Positions 42,939 to 51,455 of a DNA stretch of 64,000 nt are shown one piece after another. Under the pieces are notes generated by a model, which was given only the letters and a program-made list of their open reading frames with translations, was not told the DNA's origin and did not search any database. How positions within the stretch are numbered: position 1 is the stretch's first letter; each line of letters opens with the position of its first letter. Location: positions 62,001 to 126,000 of the forward strand of contig JAEWPC010000033.1 in the NCBI GenBank assembly GCA_023460795.1. The letters run 5' to 3'. The stretch is from Bacillota bacterium (GTDB lineage Bacteria > Bacillota > Bacilli > Paenibacillales > Paenibacillaceae). The position numbers and the translations under genes are program-made.

Positions 42939-45012
42939 TGAACTGCTGTTGGAGATCGGATTGGAGGAAGTGCCGGCACGGTTCGTGCGCGCGGCGATGG
43001 AACAACTGAAGGACAAAACCGAGAAGTGGCTGACGGACAGCCGCCTCGCTTTCGAAGAAATCAAAGCTTACGCCACGCCGCGCCGGCTTGCCGTGCACGT
43101 CGTCGGTCTAGCCGACAAGCAAGAGGACGTCAACGAGGAAGTCAAAGGGCCTGCCCGCAAAATCTCGGTAGACGAGTCCGGCGCGTGGAGCAAAGCGGCG
43201 CTCGGCTTCGCCCGCAGCCAAGGCGCGGATCCGGAATCGCTGTTCTTCCGCGAGCTGTCCGGCGTCGAATACGTCTACGCGAAGAAAAGCAGCGTCGGCG
43301 TCGAGACCTCGTCCCTGCTGCCGGAGGCGCTGCCTGCGCTCATTACGTCGCTGACGTTCCCTAAAAACATGCGCTGGGGCAGCTACGATTTGCGCTACGT
43401 CCGGCCGATCCGCTGGCTCGTCGCGCTGCACGGCAGCGAGGTCGTTCCGTTCGAGATTACCGGCGTCGCAAGCGGCAACGTCTCTCGCGGACATCGCTTC
43501 CTCGGCAAGGAGGCGGTCATCGAGCATCCGAACCAATACGTCGAGCGGTTGCGCGAGCAACACGTGATCGTCGACGTCGCCGAGCGCCAAGAATCGATCG
43601 AGGCAGGCATTCGCAAGCTGTCGGAAGAGCGCGGCTGGCATATCGCCGTCAAGGACGATCTGCTCGAAGAGGTGTTGTTCCTCGTAGAGACGCCGACCGT
43701 ATTGACGGGTTCGTTCGATCCGTCTTTCCTGGATATCCCGCAGGAAGTGCTGATTACGTCGATGCGCGAGCATCAGCGTTACTTCCCGGTATTGAACGGC
43801 GAAGGCAAGCTTCAGCCGCATTTCGTAACCGTGCGCAACGGGGACGCGCGTTCTCTTGACGTCGTTGCTAAAGGGAACGAGAAGGTGCTTCGCGCGCGTC
43901 TGTCCGACGCGAAGTTCTTCTATGAAGAAGATAAGAAGCTGGTGATCGCCGACGCGCTCGCCAAGCTTGAGAATATCGTGTACCACGAAGAGCTCGGCAC
44001 GGTAGCGGACAAGGTTCGCCGTACCCGCAAGATCGCCGATCGCATCGCCCAGCAGCTGCTGGCGGACGATGCAACGAAATCCGACGTAAGCCGTACGGCC
44101 GACATCTGCAAGTTCGACCTCGTCTCGCAAATGGTGTACGAGTTCCCCGAGCTGCAAGGCATCATGGGCGAAGACTACGCGCGCAAAGCCGGAGAACGCG
44201 AAAGCGTCGCCCGCGGCATCAACGAGCACTATTCTCCGCGTAATGCAGGCGACAAGCCTGCGGCATCGCTTGTCGGCGCGATCGTGGGCATTGCCGACAA
44301 AATCGATACGATCGTCGGTTGCTTCTCCATCGGAATCATTCCGACCGGCTCGCAGGATCCGTACGCGCTGCGCAGACAAGCGCAGGGCATCGTCAGCACG
44401 CTGCTCGCGCACGAACTCGAGCTGCCGCTTGCCGATCTGTTCCGCATCGCGCTCGAGGAGCATAGCGCGCGCGGATTGAAGCGCGAAGCGTACGATATTA
44501 CGAAAGACCTGCACGATTTCTTTACGCTCCGCATCCGCAACGTGCTGTCCGAGCAATCGATCCGCTACGACGTCGCGGATGCGATCATCGGCGCGGGAAC
44601 CAGCGACGTTCGCCGCACGCTGCTCAGAGCCAGAGCGCTGCAAGCCGTAACCGCGGAAGGCAATAAAGCAGACTTCCGTCCGTCCGTAGAGGCGTTCAAC
44701 CGCGTCTGCAACCTCGCTTCGAAGGCGGATTCGAAGCAAGTGGACGCCCAGCTGTTCGACGACGCCGCGGAGAAGAAGCTGTACGAAGCTTGGCAAGGCG
44801 CGCACGGCGGATTCGTCAAAGCGTTCGCGGAGGCTGATCTTGCCCAAGCGCTAGCAGCGTTATCGTCGCTCAGCGCGACGATCGCAGCGTTCTTCGAAGC
44901 CGTTATGGTCATGGCCGAAGACGAAGCCGTCCGCAGAAACCGGCTTGCCTTGCTGTCGTTGATCGCCGACGACGTCAGAACGTTCGCCGATTTCTCGAAG
45001 CTCGCGGGTTAA
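42931..45012 (+). CDS. glyS: Glycyl-tRNA synthetase beta chain
   Basis: tRNA-binding subunit of GlyRS, 693 residues. N-terminal [19 protein letters not shown], the [20 protein letters not shown] stretch, HD-like segment [13 protein letters not shown] and the C-terminal anticodon-binding DALR-like domain are all recognisable. Translation is coupled to glyQ. Confidence 0.98.
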   Translation: MANELLLEIGLEEVPARFVRAAMEQLKDKTEKWLTDSRLAFEEIKAYATPRRLAVHVVGLADKQEDVNEEVKGPARKISVDESGAWSKAALGFARSQGADPESLFFRELSGVEYVYAKKSSVGVETSSLLPEALPALITSLTFPKNMRWGSYDLRYVRPIRWLVALHGSEVVPFEITGVASGNVSRGHRFLGKEAVIEHPNQYVERLREQHVIVDVAERQESIEAGIRKLSEERGWHIAVKDDLLEEVLFLVETPTVLTGSFDPSFLDIPQEVLITSMREHQRYFPVLNGEGKLQPHFVTVRNGDARSLDVVAKGNEKVLRARLSDAKFFYEEDKKLVIADALAKLENIVYHEELGTVADKVRRTRKIADRIAQQLLADDATKSDVSRTADICKFDLVSQMVYEFPELQGIMGEDYARKAGERESVARGINEHYSPRNAGDKPAASLVGAIVGIADKIDTIVGCFSIGIIPTGSQDPYALRRQAQGIVSTLLAHELELPLADLFRIALEEHSARGLKREAYDITKDLHDFFTLRIRNVLSEQSIRYDVADAIIGAGTSDVRRTLLRARALQAVTAEGNKADFRPSVEAFNRVCNLASKADSKQVDAQLFDDAAEKKLYEAWQGAHGGFVKAFAEADLAQALAALSSLSATIAAFFEAVMVMAEDEAVRRNRLALLSLIADDVRTFADFSKLAG

Positions 45013-45048
45013 CCTAATGTTAATGAATGGTGAGGGAGGTTGCTGTCC

Positions 45049-45855
45049 ATGAACGAGCAAAGCGTTACCGTCTACGTCGTGTCCGACTCCGCGGGAGATA
45101 CGGGGGAGCTTGCGGTCCGGGCGGCCGCCGCCCAATTCCATCCGCTGGCCGTGCATATCCGCCGCGCCGCGTTCATTCAGACGCGGGAGGGCATCGACGC
45201 CGTCATTCGCGCGGCGAAGGCGGACAACAGCATCGTGCTGTACACGCTCGTCATCCCGTTCCTGCGGGATTATATGGTCGAACAAGCCAGTATTATCGAA
45301 CTGACGGCGATCGATTTGCTCGGGCCGCTCATCGGCAAGCTGGAGGAGAAGCTCGGCAGGGAATCGAGGAACGAACCCGGCTTGAACCACGTGCTGAACG
45401 CGGATTACTTCCGCAAAGTCGAAGCGGTCGAGTTCGCGGTCCGTTACGACGACGCAAGGGACGTATCCGGCATCATGAAGGCGGATATCGTGCTCGTAGG
45501 CGTATCCAGAACGTCGAAGACCCCGCTCTCGATGGTGCTCGCCCACAAGACGTTCAAAGTGGCCAACGTTCCGCTCATTCCGGAGCTGGTTCCGCCCAAG
45601 GAGCTATTCGCCGCGCCGGCGCATAAGATCGTGGGCCTGACGATTGATCCGGACGCCCTGAACGCGATCCGGAAGGAACGGCTGAAGGCGCTGGGGTTGC
45701 CGGATACGGCCCCATACGCGACGAGCGATCGCATCCATCTGGAGCTTGTGCATGCAAGACAGGTGATGGAACGCATCGGCTGTCTCGTGATCGACGTGTC
45801 TAACAAAGCGGTGGAGGAGACGGCGAGTCTCATCCTGGAACGGTTTCAGAAATAG
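45049..45855 (+). CDS. ppsR: Pyruvate, phosphate dikinase regulatory protein (PPDK/PEP synthase kinase-pyrophosphorylase)
   Basis: 268-residue DUF299 protein (YqfL type) that reversibly phosphorylates the catalytic Thr of pyruvate phosphate dikinase or PEP synthase. Signatures: VYVVSDSAGDTGELAVRAA and the P-loop GVSRTSKTPLSMVLAHKTFKVAN. ATG at 45049 with GAGGGAGG about 8 bp upstream. In relatives it lies between glyS and yqxD/dnaG; here a 12.4-kb block follows. Confidence 0.93.
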   Translation: MNEQSVTVYVVSDSAGDTGELAVRAAAAQFHPLAVHIRRAAFIQTREGIDAVIRAAKADNSIVLYTLVIPFLRDYMVEQASIIELTAIDLLGPLIGKLEEKLGRESRNEPGLNHVLNADYFRKVEAVEFAVRYDDARDVSGIMKADIVLVGVSRTSKTPLSMVLAHKTFKVANVPLIPELVPPKELFAAPAHKIVGLTIDPDALNAIRKERLKALGLPDTAPYATSDRIHLELVHARQVMERIGCLVIDVSNKAVEETASLILERFQK

Positions 45856-45875
45856 CGGACGAGGGGGAAGCGCTG

Positions 45876-46253
45876 GTGTTCCTGCAGTTGATCTTGCCAG
45901 TAACGATGGCCTGCTTGTGCAACACGATAGGGAATACGTTCTGGAAGTTTTACTTCGCGAAGCATACGTTCTCCTTCACGAGCATCGGCGGGATGATATC
46001 GGTCCTGTTATCGTTGCAGGTCATTGCAGGCATGGTGTTCTACTTCGGTTCGATGCTGTTGTTTTTCTTTATGCTGTCTCGCTACAATCTATCGCTCGTC
46101 ATTCCGCTGACGTCGCTCACTTATATTTTCAATATTGCGGCCGGCGTTCTGATCTTCAAGGAGAAGGTGTCGATGCTGCAGTCCTTGGGCAGCGCAATCG
46201 TCATTGTGGGCGTACTCGTCATTATGAGCAGCGGTGCGATAAAAGGGAACTAA
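45876..46253 (+). CDS. Half-size EamA/SMR-like membrane protein
   Basis: 125 residues, four hydrophobic helices, GTG start with GAGGGGGAAG upstream. The second half (YNLSLVIPLTSLTYIFNIAAGVLIFKEKVS and the final helix) matches the EamA/SMR drug-metabolite transporter pattern. Half-size members include ArnE/ArnF-type flippases of polyprenyl-phosphate sugars. Lying beside polyprenyl-sugar glycosyltransferases, a lipid-linked sugar flippase is a reasonable inference, though a drug or metabolite exporter cannot be excluded. First of four co-directional genes after ppsR. Confidence 0.75.
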   Translation: MFLQLILPVTMACLCNTIGNTFWKFYFAKHTFSFTSIGGMISVLLSLQVIAGMVFYFGSMLLFFFMLSRYNLSLVIPLTSLTYIFNIAAGVLIFKEKVSMLQSLGSAIVIVGVLVIMSSGAIKGN

Positions 46254-46268
46254 AGGAGCGCATACCGG

Positions 46269-46853
46269 ATGGAGCAGCCGCAACCGAACGGCAATCCGCA
46301 AACGACGCGTGAATTTCTGAAGCACAAGCTCGGTCATCTGAAGATTCGGGAAATCTTGTACGGAGAATGGGAAGCGTACTTGTATTGGATAGTCAAGTCG
46401 TTCCCCGGCACCCTCGGTTTTCTGCTTCGTACGTTGGTCGTGAAGGTGTTGTTCAAGCAGGTACACGGCATGACCTATATTCAGCCCAATGTCGTGTTCG
46501 TGCATACGAACCGGCTCCGGGTCGGCCGTTCCTTCTGCGTGAACAGCGGAACGTATATTCACGCCATCGGCGGCATTCGGATCGGGGATCATGTGCTCAT
46601 CGGTCCCAATGTGACCATCTCATCCGGGATGCATCCGATCGAAGGCAGATTCCCGTCCATTTCCTCTCGCCCGTCGATTCCGAAGCCGATCGTGATCGAG
46701 GATGACGTATGGATCGGAGCCAACGCAGTCATCATGCCTGGCGTGACGCTGGCGCGCGGCACCGTGGTAGGCGCCAATTCGGTCGTCACGAAGGACACGG
46801 AACCTTATTCGGTATTTGTAGGCTCTCCGGCCCGCAAGATTCGAACGCGATGA
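46269..46853 (+). CDS. Acyltransferase with left-handed beta-helix (LbH)
   Basis: 194 residues. The C-terminal two thirds contain hexapeptide repeats (IRIGDHVLIGPNVTISSG, IVIEDDVWIGANAVIMPGVTLARGTVVGANSVVTKD), and it ends FVGSPARKIR, typical of maltose/colanic-acid O-acetyltransferases. Probable acetyl-CoA-dependent modification of a sugar or polysaccharide precursor. ATG start, 16 bp after the EamA-like gene. The acceptor is unknown; the neighbouring polysaccharide operon makes surface glycan a likely target. Confidence 0.88.
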   Translation: MEQPQPNGNPQTTREFLKHKLGHLKIREILYGEWEAYLYWIVKSFPGTLGFLLRTLVVKVLFKQVHGMTYIQPNVVFVHTNRLRVGRSFCVNSGTYIHAIGGIRIGDHVLIGPNVTISSGMHPIEGRFPSISSRPSIPKPIVIEDDVWIGANAVIMPGVTLARGTVVGANSVVTKDTEPYSVFVGSPARKIRTR

Positions 46854-46914
46854 CGGAACGCTTGCCCGACGCTATGTACTTGAAGCATGCGGTTTGCTTA
46901 ACCGGGGGGATCAT

Positions 46915-47943
46915 ATGTTGAGAATCGGAATCGTTGGATTCGGCAAGATGGGCGTCATGCACGGCGCGCTGCTCCAAGCGATGGACGGAGTAGAGCTGGC
47001 GGCGATTACGGATACGTCGAAGTTCATGCTTAGCGGATTCAAATCGTTATTTCCGCAGGTGAAGACGTATCAGTCGTATCGTAAAATGATCGACGAATGC
47101 GGCTTGGATGCCGTCATCATCGCCACTCCGTCGTTCAATCATGTCGAGATCGCCCAGTATGCGCTTGCGCGGAACATTCATCTATTCGTGGAGAAGCCGC
47201 TCAGCAACGATGTTCAATCCGGCAGAGAGCTGCTGAAGACGGCTGCCGAGTCCTCGGCAATTGCCATGGTCGGCTTCTGTATGCGTTATAACCCGATGTT
47301 CGCCGAAGCGAAACGATGGATTGACGAGGGAAAACTCGGGACGATTCAGCAGGCCTCCGCATCGATCTACTGTTCGGATGTGCTGTCGGAGCAATCCGGC
47401 TGGCGATTCGATCCGAAGCAATCGGGCGGCGGGGTGTTGATCGACTTTGCCGTGCACATGCTGGACATGCTGTATTATTACTTCGGCGAAGTGGCAGAGG
47501 TGTCCGGTCGTACGAACGCCGTCTATTCCAAAGTCGTTGAAGACGAGGTTCGAGCGGAGCTGATCTTCGGAAGCGGGGCGACCGGCACGCTGCATGGCTC
47601 GTGGAGCAGACCGGAGTATCGAAAGCCATTCTATCAATTGGAAGCGGTCGGCTCTCTCGGAAGCCTGAAAGTAACCGATCAGGAAATTCGGCTGGAGCAA
47701 GCCTCCGGCGTCGTCACCTCTTATTATCCGGATCTTTACCAGGGCTCGTACATCGATATCGGAGGTCCACACTTCTCCAAGCAGATGGAGCTATTCATCT
47801 CCAGTGTCCGGAATAATAGCAATCCTGAAGCTAATCTAGCCTCCGGATTGTACGTCCAGACATTGATAGACGCGATATACCGGTCGGCACGCCATCAAGG
47901 CGAAGCTCAGAAGGTCAAGGTGGGGTCAGCGGATGAATATTGA
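46915..47943 (+). CDS. Gfo/Idh/MocA family oxidoreductase
   Basis: 342-residue NAD(P)-dependent sugar oxidoreductase. Rossmann GIVGFGKMGVMHGALLQ at the N-terminus, EKPLSNDVQSGRELL (conserved EKP), and the C-terminal alpha/beta domain with GGGVLIDFAVHMLDMLYYYFGE (catalytic-site His). Start ATG at 46915 after GGGGGGATC; an upstream TTG would lie before the ribosome site. Likely converts an activated or free sugar; the substrate is not determinable. It overlaps the next gene by 11 bp. Confidence 0.9.
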   Translation: MLRIGIVGFGKMGVMHGALLQAMDGVELAAITDTSKFMLSGFKSLFPQVKTYQSYRKMIDECGLDAVIIATPSFNHVEIAQYALARNIHLFVEKPLSNDVQSGRELLKTAAESSAIAMVGFCMRYNPMFAEAKRWIDEGKLGTIQQASASIYCSDVLSEQSGWRFDPKQSGGGVLIDFAVHMLDMLYYYFGEVAEVSGRTNAVYSKVVEDEVRAELIFGSGATGTLHGSWSRPEYRKPFYQLEAVGSLGSLKVTDQEIRLEQASGVVTSYYPDLYQGSYIDIGGPHFSKQMELFISSVRNNSNPEANLASGLYVQTLIDAIYRSARHQGEAQKVKVGSADEY

Positions 47944-48805
47944 TTCGATTATACTAGGAGATAATCAATTTTTCGGCGTGAATCACCTGTCGCAAGAGCG
48001 AGGCAACCTGACAAGAGAGAAGTTCAAGGACGTATCGCAAATCCGGCAGGTGCTGCATGCGGCGCTAGACAACGGCGTCAGAGGAGTCATGTTCTCGACG
48101 CATCCCGCCATCTACGAGATCACCGATATGATGAAGGCCGACCCGGTGCTGCGCGATGAAATGCACATTTACGTTAACGTTCCTTATGTATTCAAATATA
48201 TTAGCATGATGAACACGATGGGCATGTACGGTACGATCGAGAAGATGCTCGACGGCAAGTCGGTGCTTGGCAAAGCGGGTTACCTCATGAAGAGTCTGTT
48301 CCATCTTGGAACGGGGAATTACTTGCAGGTCGCCAACCGCCTGATCGACGTGGAGATGAATCCGTTCCAAGGCCTCAATGTGAAAGCCGTATTCCTGCAC
48401 AATGCGCTTGCCGACTTGGCGCTCGGATACAATATGCTTAACGTAGTCGCGAACTTTCATGATTACGTCAAGCGAACGTTCGATGCTATACCTGCGTTCG
48501 GAACGTTGAATTTTCCAAGATTCAGCAGCTTCCTGGACGATGCCGGCGTTGACGATTCGTTGATTATGACGGCGATTAATAAAAAAGGCTTCCTCATGAA
48601 CCCGGGAAGGGATTCGGTCGAGGAAGCGGTGGAGAACAGCCGGCATACGGTTCTGGCGATGGCTACCTTGGCTTCGGGCAGTATCCGACCGGATGAAGCC
48701 TATGAATACGTCTTCTCGCAGCGCAACGTGAAGCACGTCGTCGTCGGCGCTTCCACGAAGGAGCATCTGAGCGAGACGGTACGTACGATTCGACATTACT
48801 TGTAA
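47933..48805 (+). CDS. TIM-barrel-like protein, aldo/keto reductase-related C-terminus
   Basis: 290 residues. Starts MNIDSIILGDNQFFGVNHLS and ends VKHVVVGASTKEHLSETVRTIR, which resembles the last strand and helix of aldo/keto reductases (VIVGASKPEHL type). The middle (ALDNGVRGVMFSTHP, EMHIYVNVPYVFKYI) suggests a TIM barrel, but I do not see the AKR catalytic tetrad clearly. Translation is coupled to the preceding oxidoreductase. Function unassigned; a sugar-metabolism role is suggested only by neighbours. Confidence 0.7.
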   Translation: MNIDSIILGDNQFFGVNHLSQERGNLTREKFKDVSQIRQVLHAALDNGVRGVMFSTHPAIYEITDMMKADPVLRDEMHIYVNVPYVFKYISMMNTMGMYGTIEKMLDGKSVLGKAGYLMKSLFHLGTGNYLQVANRLIDVEMNPFQGLNVKAVFLHNALADLALGYNMLNVVANFHDYVKRTFDAIPAFGTLNFPRFSSFLDDAGVDDSLIMTAINKKGFLMNPGRDSVEEAVENSRHTVLAMATLASGSIRPDEAYEYVFSQRNVKHVVVGASTKEHLSETVRTIRHYL

Positions 48806-48806
48806 G

Positions 48807-48862
48807 GAAACAGCCGTTACGGAGTGGCGCCAAGCGCCGTATCCGTTAACGGCTGTTTCTTT
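48807..48862. terminator. Bidirectional terminator between convergent operons
   Basis: Large inverted repeat: GAAACAGCCGTTA paired with TTAACGGCTGTTTC, with inner GGCGC/GCGCC. T-rich on the plus side (TTTATTTTAT). The left part overlaps the final codons of the minus-strand gene ending at 48817. Confidence 0.85.
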
Positions 48863-50415
48863 ATTTTATACAATCGCCATATGTCGTCGAAATCGCGCTC
48901 CAGCTCGGTCCATTCCGTCCCTTCCTCATAAAGTGAAGGATAAGCGGTGTTTACGGTACTCTGAACGTTCCTCATCGGTTTGGGCACGAGAATATACTGC
49001 ACGTCGTGCTCGAGAGGGTTCTCGAGAGCGCTGCGGAAGTCGTAATCGCTCGTAATGAGATAACGGCGGGGATGATGGCTATTGACGAGAATGACGTATG
49101 CCGAAGCGGAATCCGTAAGCACCGTTCCGGTAATATTGTCGTCGATCCATTGAGAGATCTCGACCTCAAGCTGCTGTCTTTGGTAATTCAAATTCCCCTT
49201 CGTAATCGTCAGGAAGTTGTGCTCGTCCGGAGCGATATTCGGATTCGTCAGCGCGTAGGACAGCATGCCCGCGGCAGCGAGCAGACCGCAGCAGATGATC
49301 GAGAAACAGACGCGCCGCATGCGCTTCGCGACCTGATTCAGTTCGTAAGGAATCCAGGCGACGACAACCGGCAGCACGTACATGAAATAACGGAAAAATC
49401 CGAAGGAGGATTGCCTAAGCAGCAATAGGAACTGCAAGCCCGGGACAGCCAAGAATAGCAGAATCAGCACGAGAATATCCCACCGGAACAGACGCCGTGT
49501 CAGTATTCTGACGATGAGAATGCTGAACAGCGGGGCCGAATACCACACGGTTTTCTCCGCGATCAATTTCAACATGTTGATCGGGCTAGAGAACAACTCG
49601 CGGAAGTTCTCGTCTTCCCTGAGCACCGCCGCCGCGGATTCGTTGGAATACTCCGAGTTCAGGAAGAAGAGCGGATTGCCCATAATCGTATAGTTGAAGA
49701 ATATCCATAGCAACCCGAAGAAAAATATCGGCAATATCGCGAGTACGATCGTAGCTTCGGCTTTGCGCCATTTTTCGATTAACGAATAAGAGCTCCCTTT
49801 GCGCCAGAAAAAGACGATGAACGGTATCGAGACCGCAAGGGCGAATCCGAACGGCACCGCTTCGTAACGCGTCCAGAAGGCGAGCGATAGGGCGAAGGAA
49901 GCGAGGATCAAGTCGCCGACTTCCTCGTTCCTGATCCACAGACAGAAGTGAGTGATGGTCGCAATGATAAAGAACATGTAGGGAACGTCGCTTAGGCCGT
50001 TCGCGCCGAACAGGAACATGAAAGGATTAAGCGCGTACAACAATGCGATCGTCGCGCTCATCGAGACGGATAGCTCGAACTTTCTTCCGGCACGGAACAG
50101 ATGGGTTGCGGTAAGTCCGGCGAATAGGCTGGTCAACAGCACGCTGGCCAATCCGGAGGAAGCGACGGGATGGTAGAGCGGATAGATTAACAGCGGGACG
50201 ATCTCCAGCAAGCTTGGGAGGGGATTCCATACGAATCCGATCGCTCCAAGGTGAGGGTCGCGGCTATATAAGACATAAAACGCGTTGGCGACGCGGCTCA
50301 TGGCGTCTGAATGCATATAACCGAGAACGTGGGCGATGTAATATCCGACCGCGAACTCGGTTAGGAAAATGAACGCGAACAAGGTCCAGGACCAGCTTAA
50401 TTTCCGATGTTGCAT
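48817..50415 (-). CDS. Multi-spanning GT-C type glycosyltransferase (PMT/ArnT-like)
   Basis: 532 residues with about ten hydrophobic helices in the first 390 and a C-terminal soluble domain. The first extracytoplasmic loop has HSDAMSRVANAFYVLY, the position where GT-C enzymes keep their catalytic acidic residue, and a WNPLPSLLEIVPLL stretch. Such enzymes use polyprenyl-phosphate sugars on the outer face of the membrane. Last gene of the seven-gene minus-strand operon, 21 bp after the polyprenyl-phosphate-sugar-synthase-like gene, which would supply its donor. Donor and acceptor are inference. Confidence 0.8.
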   Translation of the reverse strand: MQHRKLSWSWTLFAFIFLTEFAVGYYIAHVLGYMHSDAMSRVANAFYVLYSRDPHLGAIGFVWNPLPSLLEIVPLLIYPLYHPVASSGLASVLLTSLFAGLTATHLFRAGRKFELSVSMSATIALLYALNPFMFLFGANGLSDVPYMFFIIATITHFCLWIRNEEVGDLILASFALSLAFWTRYEAVPFGFALAVSIPFIVFFWRKGSSYSLIEKWRKAEATIVLAILPIFFFGLLWIFFNYTIMGNPLFFLNSEYSNESAAAVLREDENFRELFSSPINMLKLIAEKTVWYSAPLFSILIVRILTRRLFRWDILVLILLFLAVPGLQFLLLLRQSSFGFFRYFMYVLPVVVAWIPYELNQVAKRMRRVCFSIICCGLLAAAGMLSYALTNPNIAPDEHNFLTITKGNLNYQRQQLEVEISQWIDDNITGTVLTDSASAYVILVNSHHPRRYLITSDYDFRSALENPLEHDVQYILVPKPMRNVQSTVNTAYPSLYEEGTEWTELERDFDDIWRLYKIKKQPLTDTALGATP

Positions 50416-50435
50416 GAGAAGGGGAACCCCTTTGT

Positions 50436-51431
50436 TTATTCGTCCGTAGAAGCGGCGGCCACTTCATCCAAGTAAGATGGATGAAGGGTTGCCTCTTGGT
50501 ACGAAGCTTGGGCTTGGACTAAATAGCGCGGTCTGCCCTTCACTTCTTGATAGATCGCGGCGATATATTCGCCGATGATTCCGAGCGCGAACAAGACTAG
50601 TCCGCCGATCAGCAATTGCAGCAAATAGACGGTCGTGAACCCGGTGAACGCTTTGCCCCGCAACTTCTCCACAACGGATATCGCTCCGAGTACAATAGCG
50701 CCCAGCGAGAAGCCAAGTCCTGCTAGACTGACCAGCTTTAACGGAAGCGTGGAGAACGAAATAATCGATTCGATGGCAAGCTTCGCGAGCTTAAGCGTGC
50801 CCCAGCGGCTGCCGCCATGCTCTCTCGGAGGGACTTCGAACGGAATCGAGAACCTTCTGAAACCGGTCCAAGCCGTCATGCCTCTGAAGAACGTGTTTTT
50901 CTCCGGCATGGCACGCCAAGCGCGGACGACTTTGGCATCGAGCAGCTTGAAGTCGGAGGCGTTCTTCATATCGTAGCCGGTGAACTTGTTCAGCATGCGA
51001 TAATAGATCGCGGCGCCTACCTTATTCACGATCGATTCCTGTCCGCGATCGACCTTGTAGCACTCCACGATATCGTAGCGATCCACACGCCAGTGTCGGA
51101 TCATATCTTGGATAAGCTCGGGCGGATGCTGGAGGTCGCCGTCCATGACGAGCACGGCTTTGCCCTTACAGCTCTCGAGACCGGCGCATAGCGCGAGCTC
51201 CTTGCCGAAATTCCGGCTTAGCCGCATGGCGGTCATCCCTGGCGTAACGGCAGCAAGCTCTTGGAGCGACAACCAGGTCCCGTCGGTAGAACCGTCATCG
51301 ATGACGATGAGTTCGTAATCCGTTACGCATGCCTTCACATGCCGAATGATGGTGCGTAACGATTCTACCAAATGACTTTCTTCATTGTACATAGGAATGA
51401 TGACGGAAAGCTCGGGACCTGTCCTCAACAT
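50436..51431 (-). CDS. GT2 glycosyltransferase, polyprenyl-phosphate mannosyl/glycosyl synthase-like (DPM1/GtrB/ArnC type)
   Basis: 331 residues. GT-A domain: ELSVIIPMYNEESHL, ELIVIDDGSTDGTW, MRLSRNFGKELALCAGL and VLVMDGDLQHPPELI (DGD metal/nucleotide site). Two C-terminal membrane helices and GEYIAAIYQEVKGRPRYLV follow, as in GtrB/ArnC proteins that load a sugar onto undecaprenyl phosphate. With a GDP-mannose-forming gene in the same operon, polyprenyl-phosphate-mannose is the favoured product (inference). ATG at 51431 with AAAGGGAG upstream; a more distal TTG is not needed. Confidence 0.88.
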   Translation of the reverse strand: MLRTGPELSVIIPMYNEESHLVESLRTIIRHVKACVTDYELIVIDDGSTDGTWLSLQELAAVTPGMTAMRLSRNFGKELALCAGLESCKGKAVLVMDGDLQHPPELIQDMIRHWRVDRYDIVECYKVDRGQESIVNKVGAAIYYRMLNKFTGYDMKNASDFKLLDAKVVRAWRAMPEKNTFFRGMTAWTGFRRFSIPFEVPPREHGGSRWGTLKLAKLAIESIISFSTLPLKLVSLAGLGFSLGAIVLGAISVVEKLRGKAFTGFTTVYLLQLLIGGLVLFALGIIGEYIAAIYQEVKGRPRYLVQAQASYQEATLHPSYLDEVAAASTDE

Positions 51432-51455
51432 AATCGCTCCCTTTGATACCAATTG

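Noticed and set aside
43108..44847. 579-aa ORF antisense to glyS
   Set aside because: Same shadow effect; no ribosome site, no recognisable domain, glyS is intact on the plus strand.
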